From assembly GCF_003171675.1 (NCBI RefSeq), contig NZ_QFZQ01000002.1, positions 620,001 to 684,000 of the forward strand: a stretch of 64,000 nucleotides of DNA, in the 5' to 3' direction. The notes under the pieces were generated by a model, which searched no databases, was not told the DNA's origin, and saw only the letters and a program-made list of their open reading frames with translations. Positions 27,125-36,318 of this stretch are shown here, piece after piece (position 1 is the stretch's first letter; each line of letters opens with the position of its first letter). This stretch comes from Reichenbachiella versicolor. Lineage in GTDB: Bacteria; Bacteroidota; Bacteroidia; Cytophagales; Cyclobacteriaceae. Made by a program: the position numbers and the translations under genes.

Positions 27125-27879
27125 TGTTTTTCATCCTTTCAAAAATACTTACTTGGCTTCTTATGCCTATTGGGCTAATAACACTGTGCTTGGTTGGTTT
27201 CCTCTTATTCAGAAAGAAACCTATTGGTAAATGGTGTTTATGCATTGGTAGTTCATTATTTCTTTTCTTTTCTAATCCTATTATTGCCAAACTAGCCATG
27301 AACAAATGGGAACCCACTCATGTTCTTTATGAAGATATTAATGAAGTCTATGATTATGGAATTGTGTTATCTGGATTTACTCTTCCAGATAGACCTCCAT
27401 ATGATAGAGTCCAATTCAGCAAAGGAGCAGATCGCATAGCTCACGCTATAGATTTGTATAAACTTGGTAAAATAAAAAAGATAATCATCTCTGGTGGATC
27501 GGGAGTATTAACTTATGAAGGACGGACAGAGGCTACTATGATTTCTATGTTTGCAATCACAGCTGGAGTTCTTAAAGATGATATCATTACCGAAAATCGG
27601 TCTAGAAATACTAGAGAGAATGCATATTACACCAGTCGATTAATTGATAAAGACTCTAAAAGTCTACTAATTACTTCTGCATTTCACATGCATAGAGCTT
27701 CGAAGTGCTTTGACAAAGTCAATATTAAATATAAGGCTTTTCCTACTGATTATTATGGAGATACTATTCGATTCGATTTCACTGAATTATTACCTCAACT
27801 TCAAGCCATTGAACTATGGACCAAACTATTCAAAGAATGGTTGGGAATAGTAATGTATCGAATAGTAGGATATATCTAG
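27124..27879 (+). CDS. YdcF/SanA-like DUF218 membrane protein
   Basis: A 251-residue protein with two N-terminal TM helices (LTWLLMPIGLITLCLVGFLL, and one near 40-58) and a DUF218 domain: YDYGIVLSG, IKKIIISGGSG, E-R-STN-type ENRSRNTRENAYYTS, and LLITSAFHMHRA. ElyC/SanA relatives affect envelope integrity and polysaccharide precursor use; the exact reaction is unknown. The ATG shares one base with the preceding stop, so the two genes are translationally coupled. Confidence 0.88.
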   Translation: MFFILSKILTWLLMPIGLITLCLVGFLLFRKKPIGKWCLCIGSSLFLFFSNPIIAKLAMNKWEPTHVLYEDINEVYDYGIVLSGFTLPDRPPYDRVQFSKGADRIAHAIDLYKLGKIKKIIISGGSGVLTYEGRTEATMISMFAITAGVLKDDIITENRSRNTRENAYYTSRLIDKDSKSLLITSAFHMHRASKCFDKVNIKYKAFPTDYYGDTIRFDFTELLPQLQAIELWTKLFKEWLGIVMYRIVGYI

Positions 27880-27931
27880 TCGAAGAAAGGTAAATTATTT
27901 CGTCTTGTAATCAACCAATTCCCACTAGCTA

Positions 27932-28732
27932 TCAAGTTACAGCTAACTTCCTAACTGCTCTTGAGAAAATTTTAGGAAAAAACCTCTTTAAATATACTCC
28001 AGCTACTTCTTTGAAGCCTCCAATATAAATCTCCTCTTTTCTTTTGGAAACGGCTTTTAAGCAAATTGGAATTAGCTCATCTACGGTCATTCCATTCGCC
28101 TGAGCATTATCCATTTTATTTTGTTTTTGTCCGTTTCCCTTCAAAGCATTCAAAGAAATATTCGTTTTGATGTAACCTGGACAAAGTAATGTGACTGCTA
28201 TATTATCAGCATGATGCTCCGCTCTAAGTGCATCAAAATAGCCATGCAGAGCATGTTTAGAAGCAGCATAGCCCGACCTCAATGGAGAACTTATAATTCC
28301 TGTCACACTCGTCACAACTACCTGATGACCAAACTTATTTTCGACCATCTTTGGTAATGTCCTTTTAGTCACATCTATCGTACCAAAATAATTGACTTCT
28401 ACTAAACGACGCTGAACGTCCATAGAAGTATCAACCACTCTATCACGTTGACTGATTCCTCCACAATGAATAACTATATCAACCCCATTATACTTTTCTA
28501 TGACCTTATTCGATACTATCTCAATTTGTCCAGAATCAGCTAAATCTAACACTTCAATATCAAAAGATGCCTTTGCCCCTTGATTCTCTGACTTAACTCT
28601 TTCTAACTCTTCTTTTCTACGAGAAGACAATATTAGCTGACAGTCTATAGTGCTCAAATGTCTTACAAAGCCCTCTCCTATCCCACTAGAAGCACCCGTA
28701 ATCCAAATTTTTTTCCCTTGAAAGTAGTTCAT
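27932..28732 (-). CDS. Short-chain dehydrogenase/reductase
   Basis: A 266-residue Rossmann-fold oxidoreductase. Visible motifs are the cofactor loop TGASSGIGEGF (residues 12-22), the NAG-equivalent HCGGIS near 90, catalytic Ser in VVTSVTG near 142, and YAASKHAL (Tyr/Lys) near 155. The C-terminal extension (GVYLKRFFPKIFSRAVRKLA) is basic and may be membrane-associated, as in DHRS7-like SDRs. Substrate is unknown. It starts 2 nt after folA and ends the desaturase-fmt-folA-SDR gene set. Confidence 0.85.
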   Translation of the reverse strand: MNYFQGKKIWITGASSGIGEGFVRHLSTIDCQLILSSRRKEELERVKSENQGAKASFDIEVLDLADSGQIEIVSNKVIEKYNGVDIVIHCGGISQRDRVVDTSMDVQRRLVEVNYFGTIDVTKRTLPKMVENKFGHQVVVTSVTGIISSPLRSGYAASKHALHGYFDALRAEHHADNIAVTLLCPGYIKTNISLNALKGNGQKQNKMDNAQANGMTVDELIPICLKAVSKRKEEIYIGGFKEVAGVYLKRFFPKIFSRAVRKLAVT

Positions 28733-28734
28733 AA

Positions 28735-29238
28735 TTATTTGCGTCGATATATAACGTAATCGAATGAGTAAATATGTCTAGCATCAATAGGATGATGAAT
28801 TCTTGATATCTCCTCCCATGCTTCATGTTGAAATTCAGGAAAGAATACTTCTCCATTTTCAATCTGAGTATCAATCTCAGTCAAGTAAATCTCATCAGCA
28901 AGAGACAATCCTTGTTGATAAATTTGTCCTCCTCCAATAATAAACAAAAGATTTTCCTCAATCTCCCTTGCATACTCTACAGCTTCTTCCATTGATGGAA
29001 CAACCTTACATCCCGGTGCATAGTAATCATCCTGACGAGTTACAACCACATTAGTACGAGCCGGCAATGGTCTGAATTTTTCAGGAATAGACTCGTAGTT
29101 TTTTCTTCCCATGATGACTGTTCTGCCCTTAGTGGTCTCCATAAAATATTTCATATCATCTGGCAGATTCCAAGGAAGATCATTATTTATACCAATTACT
29201 CTATTCTGAGACATGGCTGCAATAAGTGCTATTTTCAT
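28735..29238 (-). CDS. folA: Dihydrofolate reductase
   Basis: Reduces dihydrofolate to tetrahydrofolate with NADPH. The 167-residue protein has the standard DHFR landmarks: [20 protein letters not shown] near the N-terminus, catalytic acid in [23 protein letters not shown] (NADPH binding) and [10 protein letters not shown] near 99. Two ATGs lie in tandem at 29241 and 29238; the second gives the usual MKI start, and either may be used. It follows fmt after about 71 nt. Confidence 0.94.
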   Translation of the reverse strand: MKIALIAAMSQNRVIGINNDLPWNLPDDMKYFMETTKGRTVIMGRKNYESIPEKFRPLPARTNVVVTRQDDYYAPGCKVVPSMEEAVEYAREIEENLLFIIGGGQIYQQGLSLADEIYLTEIDTQIENGEVFFPEFQHEAWEEISRIHHPIDARHIYSFDYVIYRRK

Positions 29239-29312
29239 CATAGTTTTCTGATTATAAGGTTCAATTGGATTTCTATTTTGGCTAACTCATTTTCATAGAT
29301 TAACCGCATTCA

Positions 29313-30230
29313 TTAAGCTTCAAATTTATAGCCTCTGAGCAAATCTTCGATAGACATTCTCTTTTTCCCTTCTACTTGTAGATCAAGTATATCTAAAACA
29401 CCATTTCCGGTTTTCACTGAGAAATAACTCTTATTATCTGTGTCATACTCCCCAACTTGGTTAGTAGTCATACTTCTTTGCGAATGCTTTACTTGAAAAA
29501 TCTTAAATCCTTTATCGTTCCATCTAGTCCAAGCCGCTGGATACGGACTTAGCCCCCTAACAAAATTCCTGATGGTCTCAGAATCCTGAGACCAATCTAT
29601 TCTACAAGTATCTTTATGAATTTTTGGAGCCTCTTTAATAGCTAGTGATTCGTCCTGCTCAGTCAATATATAATCGCCTGACTCAATTTTCCGAACAGTA
29701 TCTAATACAAGCTTAGCTCCATTATGCATTAAGCGAGTATATACATCGCCTACAGTATCTTCTTCTCCGATAGGTTCCTTGATCTGATCAATAATATTGC
29801 CTGTATCTATCTGATGCCTCAGAAAAAAAGTCGTAGCTCCTGTTTCTTTTTCCCCATTAATAATAGCCCAATTAATAGGTGCCGCTCCTCTATATTGTGG
29901 TAATAGTGAACCATGTAAATTAAAGGTTCCAAGTTTTGGCATATCCCAAACCACCTCAGGTAACATCCTAAATGCAACTACAATCTGTAAATCTGCCTGA
30001 AGAGATTTCAACTCTTCAACAAAATTCGGATCTTTAAGATTAGTAGGTTGAAGAATATTAAGCCCTACTGACTCCGCGTATTCTTTTACAGGAGTTCCCT
30101 GTAGTTTTTTCCCTCTTCCTTTTGGTTTGTCTGGAGCTGTAATTACTCCTACTATATTGACTCCATTTTCATGGAGGATTTGCAAACTGGGAACTGCAAA
30201 CTCAGGAGTCCCCATATAAACAATTTTCAT
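29313..30230 (-). CDS. fmt: Methionyl-tRNA formyltransferase
   Basis: Formylates initiator Met-tRNA using 10-formyl-THF. The 305-residue protein shows the N-terminal MGTPEFAVPSLQ, KPKGRGKKLQGTPVKEYA, and the catalytic segment LGTFNLHGSLLPQYRGAAPI with Asn/His, followed by GATTFF and the C-terminal OB-like domain. It begins 10 nt after the desaturase stop and shares the folate theme with folA downstream. Confidence 0.95.
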   Translation of the reverse strand: MKIVYMGTPEFAVPSLQILHENGVNIVGVITAPDKPKGRGKKLQGTPVKEYAESVGLNILQPTNLKDPNFVEELKSLQADLQIVVAFRMLPEVVWDMPKLGTFNLHGSLLPQYRGAAPINWAIINGEKETGATTFFLRHQIDTGNIIDQIKEPIGEEDTVGDVYTRLMHNGAKLVLDTVRKIESGDYILTEQDESLAIKEAPKIHKDTCRIDWSQDSETIRNFVRGLSPYPAAWTRWNDKGFKIFQVKHSQRSMTTNQVGEYDTDNKSYFSVKTGNGVLDILDLQVEGKKRMSIEDLLRGYKFEA

Positions 30231-30240
30231 ACGTAAACTC

Positions 30241-31191
30241 TTATTTTTTTCTGATAGAATTTGTTCTCTTCACTCTACTTCCTAGGCTAATTGAAGGATT
30301 CATAATAAACTGCCAAGTTACGTTCACCCAAGATTTATGTTGAAATAAATCATCATAAAACTCATGAGCTACTTTTCGCAATTTTGGCAATCTAGTGCCC
30401 GGGATATTTGGAAAATCATGATGTTCATTATGATAACCAACATTAAGTGAAAAGACGTTTAACCAACCATAATAAGAATATGTTTCTTGTCCTTCTTTGA
30501 ACACATAATGCTCAGCTATAAAGTGCGCTGCCAACGGGTGAATACTTCCTCCTAGAAATAAACAAATAGCTAAATACAAAACTGCATCCCAACCTACAAA
30601 GTAACCGTACACAGCAATCGCTAAAATTTGAAAAATGATATTTATTTTATGCCATTTATCCAACTTGATGGTGTGAACGAACATTGGTCTCAACGCGTAG
30701 AACAATATCTGATTGAATGCCCAAAGGAATTTGCCTAATTTACCCTTGAATGTTTTTGCTTCTCCACTCGTAGGTAAATCAACATCGTTATCTTGATCTC
30801 CTTGCTCCCAATGATGCTTCAAATGATAAGTTCTAAATGACATTGCATATGGAAACACTATAGGAATATTAGCAAAAAGACAAAGTATATTGTTTGCAAA
30901 TCGACTTTTAAAAGCTAAATCATGACTTAATTCGTGAATAGCCAAGAAAATCGTATGAGTAATAGATGCTCCTACGATGTAGCAAATTGGAAGGTAAAAA
31001 TACCATGCTAAATCAGCTATAAATGAAGCTGAAATAAGCTGAAAAGCTACCATTACTATTATCTTCAACCATAGCATTGAATCAGTACCATATAATTCTT
31101 TAACCTCAGGATGCGCAGCTAAAATTTCTTTTCTTCTACGAAAGTGTGGTTCTCGATCATCTGACCAATAAAATAATCCCTTCTTCTCCAT
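30241..31191 (-). CDS. Sphingolipid delta-4 desaturase-like membrane desaturase (DES1 type)
   Basis: A 316-residue integral membrane di-iron desaturase. Three His boxes are complete: HELSH (86-90), HLKHH (123-127) and HNEHH (254-258). Beyond these general motifs it carries features I know from eukaryotic dihydroceramide desaturase DEGS1: the N-terminal lipid-desaturase segment (EPHFRRRKEILAAHPEVKEL), HFIAEHYVFKEGQETYSYYG and NVGYHNEHHDFPNIPG, with matching length and order. The likely reaction is insertion of a 4,5 double bond in the long-chain base of (dihydro)ceramide. Bacteroidota make sphingolipids, so a substrate is plausible. The ATG at 31191 is preferred to an upstream TTG; a -7 box lies at 31212-31219. 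fmt follows. Confidence 0.8.
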   Translation of the reverse strand: MEKKGLFYWSDDREPHFRRRKEILAAHPEVKELYGTDSMLWLKIIVMVAFQLISASFIADLAWYFYLPICYIVGASITHTIFLAIHELSHDLAFKSRFANNILCLFANIPIVFPYAMSFRTYHLKHHWEQGDQDNDVDLPTSGEAKTFKGKLGKFLWAFNQILFYALRPMFVHTIKLDKWHKINIIFQILAIAVYGYFVGWDAVLYLAICLFLGGSIHPLAAHFIAEHYVFKEGQETYSYYGWLNVFSLNVGYHNEHHDFPNIPGTRLPKLRKVAHEFYDDLFQHKSWVNVTWQFIMNPSISLGSRVKRTNSIRKK

Positions 31192-31211
31192 CAAAATCAA
31201 TTTTCAATCTG

Positions 31212-31219
31212 CAAATGTA
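31212..31219 (-). promoter_or_regulatory. -7 box of the desaturase operon
   Basis: On the minus strand this reads TACATTTG, an exact TAnnTTTG match, placing the transcript start near 31207 and a leader of about 15 nt before ATG 31191. No -33 TTG at standard spacing. Confidence 0.45.
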
Positions 31220-31422
31220 ATAATCGAAATTAGACATCTAGTGTCGGTTTGCGATATTATGATTAGGATAAATATTTCGAATTAGTTCATTATAGCATGT
31301 ATTTGTACAAATTCAACCGATCTGTAATAAAGTAATAATCCACAAACAACTGGATAATATTTGTTCATAAAATCAATAGATAAATTACTCTCTTTGTTGT
31401 AAGCTATAACTGAACAAGCACT

Positions 31423-32415
31423 ATGAAGGGACAAATTTTGAAATCATGGGCGACTATCACTTGGATAGTATTTGGCCTAATATTCACTCAAGAAGTTTAC
31501 GCAAAAAAAAGAAAACAACCACTACCTTACACTGATCCTAAAAACACTGGCGAATGGGTACTAAACACCGACGTGAGTGATGAATTTAATTCTAAAAAAA
31601 TAGATGAAGATCAATGGTATATTGTAGGTAAGTTCAAAAATGGCAAACCTTATTACAAACATCCTGACACCCCTAATAAAAAAGTTTGGAAAGGACGGGC
31701 TCCTTCTCAATTTTCAGGAAGAAACTATAGGTTAGAAGATGGTAAATTGAAATTAATGGTAAAATGGGAACCTGATTTCCCTTTCAGTGATGAAATACCG
31801 CAACCTGTATTCGGAGACCCTATGCCTTATAAGGATATCACCACAGCTTGCTTTATTGCCAGAAAAGCTTTCAAATATGGTTACATTGAAATCAAAAGTA
31901 AAGCAGCTGACGCCGAAATAACATCCGGATTTTGGTCAATGGGAAAAGGCCTAGAATTTGATTTTTTCGAGATGTATGGAGACGGTCGTCAAGTAGGTAA
32001 AGAACATCTAGATAGTCAAATGTGGTGGTCTATCCGTGATTGGAAACAATTAAGAGGCAAACCATCCTATACTGTTAAAAAAGACATGGGGTTCAGAGGT
32101 GCCGAAAAATTCCATGTTTACGGAATAGAATGGTCTAAAGATGGCATTAAATACTACATTGACGGCAAGCTTTTCTCCTCTGTCACTCCGAATGAAGCAA
32201 CCGCTTGGGCAAAAGAAAACAGAGATGTAAGCAAAGGTTATGATGGTTATGTGGCTACTTCCGAAATCAACCTTTGGTTAGATCTCGAAATATTCCCTTG
32301 GCATGGTATACCTCAAAGTAAAGAAGATTTAACTCTTAATGGCACCTCAGAACAAAAAGCTGGAGGCTACATGGATTTTGAAATCGAGTATATACGAGTA
32401 TGGCAAAAGAAATAA
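31423..32415 (+). CDS. Secreted glycoside hydrolase family 16 enzyme
   Basis: A 330-residue secreted beta-glucanase/galactanase-type enzyme with signal peptide (KSWATITWIVFGLIFTQEVYA). The GH16 active site with the beta-bulge is E178-F-D180-F-F-E183 (EFDFFEMYGDG), giving nucleophile Glu178 and acid/base Glu183. Surrounding features are FGYIEIKSKAAD-like, GFWSMGKG, and FHVYGIEWSKDGIKYYIDG, and the C-terminal YMDFEIEYIRVWQKK is standard. The form resembles agarases, porphyranases and related marine polysaccharide hydrolases; the exact substrate cannot be decided. There is no T9SS tail or carbohydrate-binding module. Confidence 0.86.
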   Translation: MKGQILKSWATITWIVFGLIFTQEVYAKKRKQPLPYTDPKNTGEWVLNTDVSDEFNSKKIDEDQWYIVGKFKNGKPYYKHPDTPNKKVWKGRAPSQFSGRNYRLEDGKLKLMVKWEPDFPFSDEIPQPVFGDPMPYKDITTACFIARKAFKYGYIEIKSKAADAEITSGFWSMGKGLEFDFFEMYGDGRQVGKEHLDSQMWWSIRDWKQLRGKPSYTVKKDMGFRGAEKFHVYGIEWSKDGIKYYIDGKLFSSVTPNEATAWAKENRDVSKGYDGYVATSEINLWLDLEIFPWHGIPQSKEDLTLNGTSEQKAGGYMDFEIEYIRVWQKK

Positions 32416-32419
32416 CGAA

Positions 32420-32446
32420 ACAATGATCAAGTAGTAGTATCATTGT
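32420..32446 (+). other. Hairpin just upstream of the methyltransferase start
   Basis: ACAATGAT (32420-32427) and ATCATTGT (32439-32446) form a perfect 8-bp stem with an 11-nt loop, ending 7 nt before the ATG at 32454. No T-run follows; it might influence translation of the methyltransferase or end the GH16 mRNA. Confidence 0.4.
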
Positions 32447-32453
32447 CGAAGAC

Positions 32454-33305
32454 ATGAAAATCACTACTCACGAAACAGAAATAGCTAAATATTATAGACA
32501 AACTCAAAACCATTATTTAAAGTGGTGGAATTTGAAGAAATCTCTTTCTTTACACTATGGTATATGGGATGATAATGTAAAGAGCTTTGCTGAATCATTA
32601 GAAAACACAAATAAAGTTTTATTAGAAACTGCACAGATCAAATCATCAGATAAAGTATTAGATGCGGGATGTGGTGTAGGCGGTGCAGCGCATTACATAC
32701 ACAAATTAACAGGTGCTACCGTAACTGGTATATCCTTAAGTCCTGAGCAAGTAACATTAGCTAATTCAGTAATCTACAAAAAAGGACTTGCAAAACAACT
32801 TGACTTTCATGTTATGAATTATTGTGAAACAAGTTTTGAGAATGAAAGCTTTGATGTCATTTGGGCTTGTGAAAGTATCTGTCACGCTACCAATAAATCT
32901 AATGTTATCAAGGAGTGTATACGCCTTCTCAAGCCTAGTGGAAAGCTGATAATGTGTGATTACTTTCTAACTCCGCAAGGAGAGAATGATACCACTGGTA
33001 TTTTGCGTAAATGGGAAAGGGCATGGTCACTTAGTCAACTACCTAGCCTTCCAAGCTTTACAAATCAACTTAATAATCATTTTCAAAAAGTTAAAGCATG
33101 GGACTATACTAGCCAAATTGTAAAATCTTCCAAACGCATGTACTATGCGTCTATTTTAGGATCCATTCCATCTGAGTTATATAATCTATCACACCCAAAA
33201 GTTTCTCAATATGCTAAAAACCACTACAAAAGTGGCATCTATCAATACCAAGCACTTAAAAAAAGACTGTGGGGTTACAATGTCATTTTAGCTTCTAAAA
33301 GATAA
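32454..33305 (+). CDS. Class I SAM-dependent methyltransferase
   Basis: A 283-residue soluble methyltransferase. SAM-binding motif I is VLDAGCGVGG near residue 69; motif II region and post-motif segments (SFENESFDVIWACESICHAT, LLKPSGKLIMCDYF) follow. The N-terminus (IAKYYRQTQNHYLKWW, LHYGIWDD) resembles small-molecule C/O-methyltransferases of the tocopherol/sterol/sarcosine type. Substrate is unknown. It lies 38 nt after the GH16 gene but the two activities have no obvious link. Confidence 0.85.
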   Translation: MKITTHETEIAKYYRQTQNHYLKWWNLKKSLSLHYGIWDDNVKSFAESLENTNKVLLETAQIKSSDKVLDAGCGVGGAAHYIHKLTGATVTGISLSPEQVTLANSVIYKKGLAKQLDFHVMNYCETSFENESFDVIWACESICHATNKSNVIKECIRLLKPSGKLIMCDYFLTPQGENDTTGILRKWERAWSLSQLPSLPSFTNQLNNHFQKVKAWDYTSQIVKSSKRMYYASILGSIPSELYNLSHPKVSQYAKNHYKSGIYQYQALKKRLWGYNVILASKR

Positions 33306-33430
33306 AATGTTCGAAGTCTGAACTTACTCTATTTAGAAAAACCACTACTAATCATATAAAACATTGATTAACCTCATTCTATCATACTAGTCATCATTTA
33401 TCTACTAACTTCGTGGATCAATGAATTGAG

Positions 33431-35629
33431 ATGAAGAAGAATTTAATACACTTTTTATTATTAATTTCAGTAGTAGCATGCTCTACCAAAAAGGAAACTG
33501 TTAGTATTGAAAAGATCAAACCTGTTAGCTATAAAAGACTGTCCGAACAAAAATTTATAGGTAAAGAAAAGTGTAAAACCTGTCATGAAGATCAATTCAA
33601 GGAGTGGAAAGGATCTCATCACGATCAAGCAATGAAAATTGCTAGTGATTCTACAGTTTTAGGAAATTTCAACAACACAGAGTTTGACATTAAAGGTGCG
33701 AATTATAAATTTTTCCGAAAAGGAAAAGACTTCATGGTCAATGCACAAAACGGAGATAATCAATACCAAGATTTCAAAGTGAAATACACGTTTGGTGTTT
33801 ATCCTCTCCAACAATATTTGATCGAATTTCAAGGCGGCAAATATCAAACACTACAAGCATGTTGGGATTCAGAGAAAGGAAGATGGATGGATGTCCAACC
33901 GCACTTTGACATAACTCATGATGAGTGGTTACACTGGACTCGCGGTGCTATGAATTGGAATTCAATGTGTGCAGATTGCCATTCCACCAATCTTCATAAA
34001 AACTACAATCCATCAACCCAAACATACAACACAACTTTTTCTGAAATCAATGTTAGTTGTGAGGCATGTCACGGACCAGGAGAAGAGCATGTTAAGTTTT
34101 ATGAAGACAGCACAAAAGGAACACCACCCAAACTATACTTAGTAAAAAATGTTGACAGCCGTGAATTAGTGGATAAATGTGCCAGATGCCACGCGCGCAG
34201 AGGTCAAATCACTCCATATTTTGATTACGAAGGACACTTTTCAGATCACTACGACCCCGCTTTATTGACCACCGACAACTATTTCCCTGATGGCCAAATA
34301 GAAGATGAGGACTACGTATGGGCTTCATTTCGTCAAAGTAAAATGTTCCATGAAGGCGTATCATGTAAAGACTGTCACAACATGCATTCTTTAAAACTAA
34401 AGGATCATACCAACGGACTATGTCTCCAGTGTCATGATGTAGATAAATTCAATACTGAAAAGCACCACTTTCACCCAGTGGAAAGTGAGTCTGGAAAGTG
34501 TATAAATTGTCATATGACAGGAAGAGTATATATGGGTAATGACTTCAGAAGAGATCATAGTTTTAGAATACCTAGACCAGATCAATCAGTCATTTACAAT
34601 ACTCCGAACGCCTGCACGGAATGCCATGAAGACAAGTCTAACGAATGGGCATCCAAAGCAATAGAAAATTTCTATGGAGACAAAAGACCTGCTCATTTCT
34701 CAGACCTTTTGCTACCAGGTCAGGCAGGAAACAAAGAAAAGCTCTACCAATTAATAGATAGTGCTGAAGCACCAGAAATAGTAAGAGCAACGGCAATACA
34801 GTATTTGGCTACAATTGCAGACCAATTCGACTTCCAACGAGCCAAAAAATACTTTAATGACAAGTCTTCTTTGATTCGTACACACATGCTTAGAAACTTC
34901 CATCAACCTAATGATACATGGTATCAAAGTTATCTTAACGAGCTGCTCAATGACCCAAATAGGTTGGTACGAACGGCTGCGGCAAAAAATAAATTATTGA
35001 TAGATCCACAAGCAGATGCCTCAGGCCAATTAGCCTACAAAGACAACTGGAATATGATGATGGCACAAGCCGAATTTGCAAGCGGACAACATGCTCTTGC
35101 AGCTTACTACGAAACAAAAGGTGATATAGAAGCAGCAAAAAGATCTTACGAACAAGCGTTAGAAATTGACAATTTCTACAATCAAGCTAGATTAAATCTT
35201 GCCTTACTCAATTATAGACAAGGAAATATTGAAGAAGCTAAAAGTCTGTATGAAAAAGTTATTTCTCAAGAACCTGATTTTGGGTATACTTATTACATGA
35301 TGGGACTTCTACTTAATGAAACCGGTGAGACCACAGAAGCTTTAAATAATCTAAAAATAGCTTTTCAAAAAGAAACTAATAATTATAGAATAGCCTATAA
35401 CTATGCTTTACTTCTTCATCAAAACAAGCATTATTCTGAGGCTATTAAAGTTGTTGAAGAAGCTTCTTTAAAATTTGGATTAGTTGAGGATCTAACATAC
35501 GTCAAACTAATTGCCTTAATGGAAAGCGGACAAACTGTCAAAGCAAGAAAAGTATGTCAACAATTGCTTCAAATAAACCCTTCTCAACAAGGGTATCAAC
35601 AAATAATGGAACAACTTATTAGTCAATAG
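33431..35629 (+). CDS. Octaheme c-type cytochrome lipoprotein with TPR repeats
   Basis: A 732-residue lipoprotein (MKKNLIHFLLLISVVAC, Cys17) with eight CxxCH haem-binding motifs: CKTCH, CADCH, CEACH, CARCH, CKDCH, CLQCH, CINCH and CTECH, between about residues 47 and 399. The first half resembles the cytochrome c554-type multihaem family. A HEAT-like helical stretch (EIVRATAIQYLATIA, RLVRTAAAKNKLL) comes next, then TPRs near 555-700. It is likely an outer-membrane or periplasmic electron-transfer scaffold. No partner oxidoreductase or quinol dehydrogenase lies beside it. A near-match to the -7 box (TAACTTCG) is at 33406-33413. Confidence 0.85.
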   Translation: MKKNLIHFLLLISVVACSTKKETVSIEKIKPVSYKRLSEQKFIGKEKCKTCHEDQFKEWKGSHHDQAMKIASDSTVLGNFNNTEFDIKGANYKFFRKGKDFMVNAQNGDNQYQDFKVKYTFGVYPLQQYLIEFQGGKYQTLQACWDSEKGRWMDVQPHFDITHDEWLHWTRGAMNWNSMCADCHSTNLHKNYNPSTQTYNTTFSEINVSCEACHGPGEEHVKFYEDSTKGTPPKLYLVKNVDSRELVDKCARCHARRGQITPYFDYEGHFSDHYDPALLTTDNYFPDGQIEDEDYVWASFRQSKMFHEGVSCKDCHNMHSLKLKDHTNGLCLQCHDVDKFNTEKHHFHPVESESGKCINCHMTGRVYMGNDFRRDHSFRIPRPDQSVIYNTPNACTECHEDKSNEWASKAIENFYGDKRPAHFSDLLLPGQAGNKEKLYQLIDSAEAPEIVRATAIQYLATIADQFDFQRAKKYFNDKSSLIRTHMLRNFHQPNDTWYQSYLNELLNDPNRLVRTAAAKNKLLIDPQADASGQLAYKDNWNMMMAQAEFASGQHALAAYYETKGDIEAAKRSYEQALEIDNFYNQARLNLALLNYRQGNIEEAKSLYEKVISQEPDFGYTYYMMGLLLNETGETTEALNNLKIAFQKETNNYRIAYNYALLLHQNKHYSEAIKVVEEASLKFGLVEDLTYVKLIALMESGQTVKARKVCQQLLQINPSQQGYQQIMEQLISQ

Positions 35630-36318
35630 CTTTCAGAAAACAACAAAAGCTTTTCAAAAGCTACATCTTCGTCCCAACAGGCTTCAAAATGTATTCATAA
35701 AGTGTTGATTTAAAGAAAATAAGTTGATAGGCTACATCGAAACCAAAACATCATTAAGATACAGGTGTTAAGTACAATAGGATTTTACAAAGATCTACTC
35801 AACCTATTCTAAAGAATCTAAAACATTATCATTTTTTCGATTTATAATTTGATAAAAATCACAAATTAACCCCTCTAATAAGTCAGATCTTTCTCCTTGC
35901 AACATACAATTTTATACTTTGTAGAGTTTAACTTGCATTACGGTAGAAAGCCTTTTTAACTTTCTACAGAGACGTTTTTGAGCAATTGAAAAAACTAATG
36001 ATAGTAAATTTTAAAATTTAACTATTCAAAGAATTTTCAGGATAAAAACAGATAAATCACACATTTCACAAAGAACTACAAATTATCCTCTATTTGATAA
36101 ATTAAAGGTATTGACAAAAAACATCTACTAATTTCCTTTTCCTATTAAAAGGAATCAATAGTATGATACGGCCGATTTAATCGACTATAAGAAAATAAAG
36201 GTATGTCGAATTGAAGTAAAAGATCTCGACCGAACTTAAACTACAAGTATTGGTCATCGCGATTCAAAAATTAATACGGAGCATAGCTAGTTCTAGTAGA
36301 GAGTAGAATAAAGATGAG
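35630..36318 (+). other. 689-nt gap without a gene; holds one strong hairpin
   Basis: No open frame, tRNA or rRNA is visible. A perfect 8-bp stem, GTAGAAAG (35943-35950) with CTTTCTAC (35960-35967) around a 9-nt loop, stands in the middle, followed after a few bases by GTTTTT. A weak palindromic AAAGCT-type terminator is near 35640-35680. The second half holds short inverted repeats (TCGAC/GTCGA) ahead of the DUF2490 gene. An unknown small RNA or long 5' leader is possible. Confidence 0.4.
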
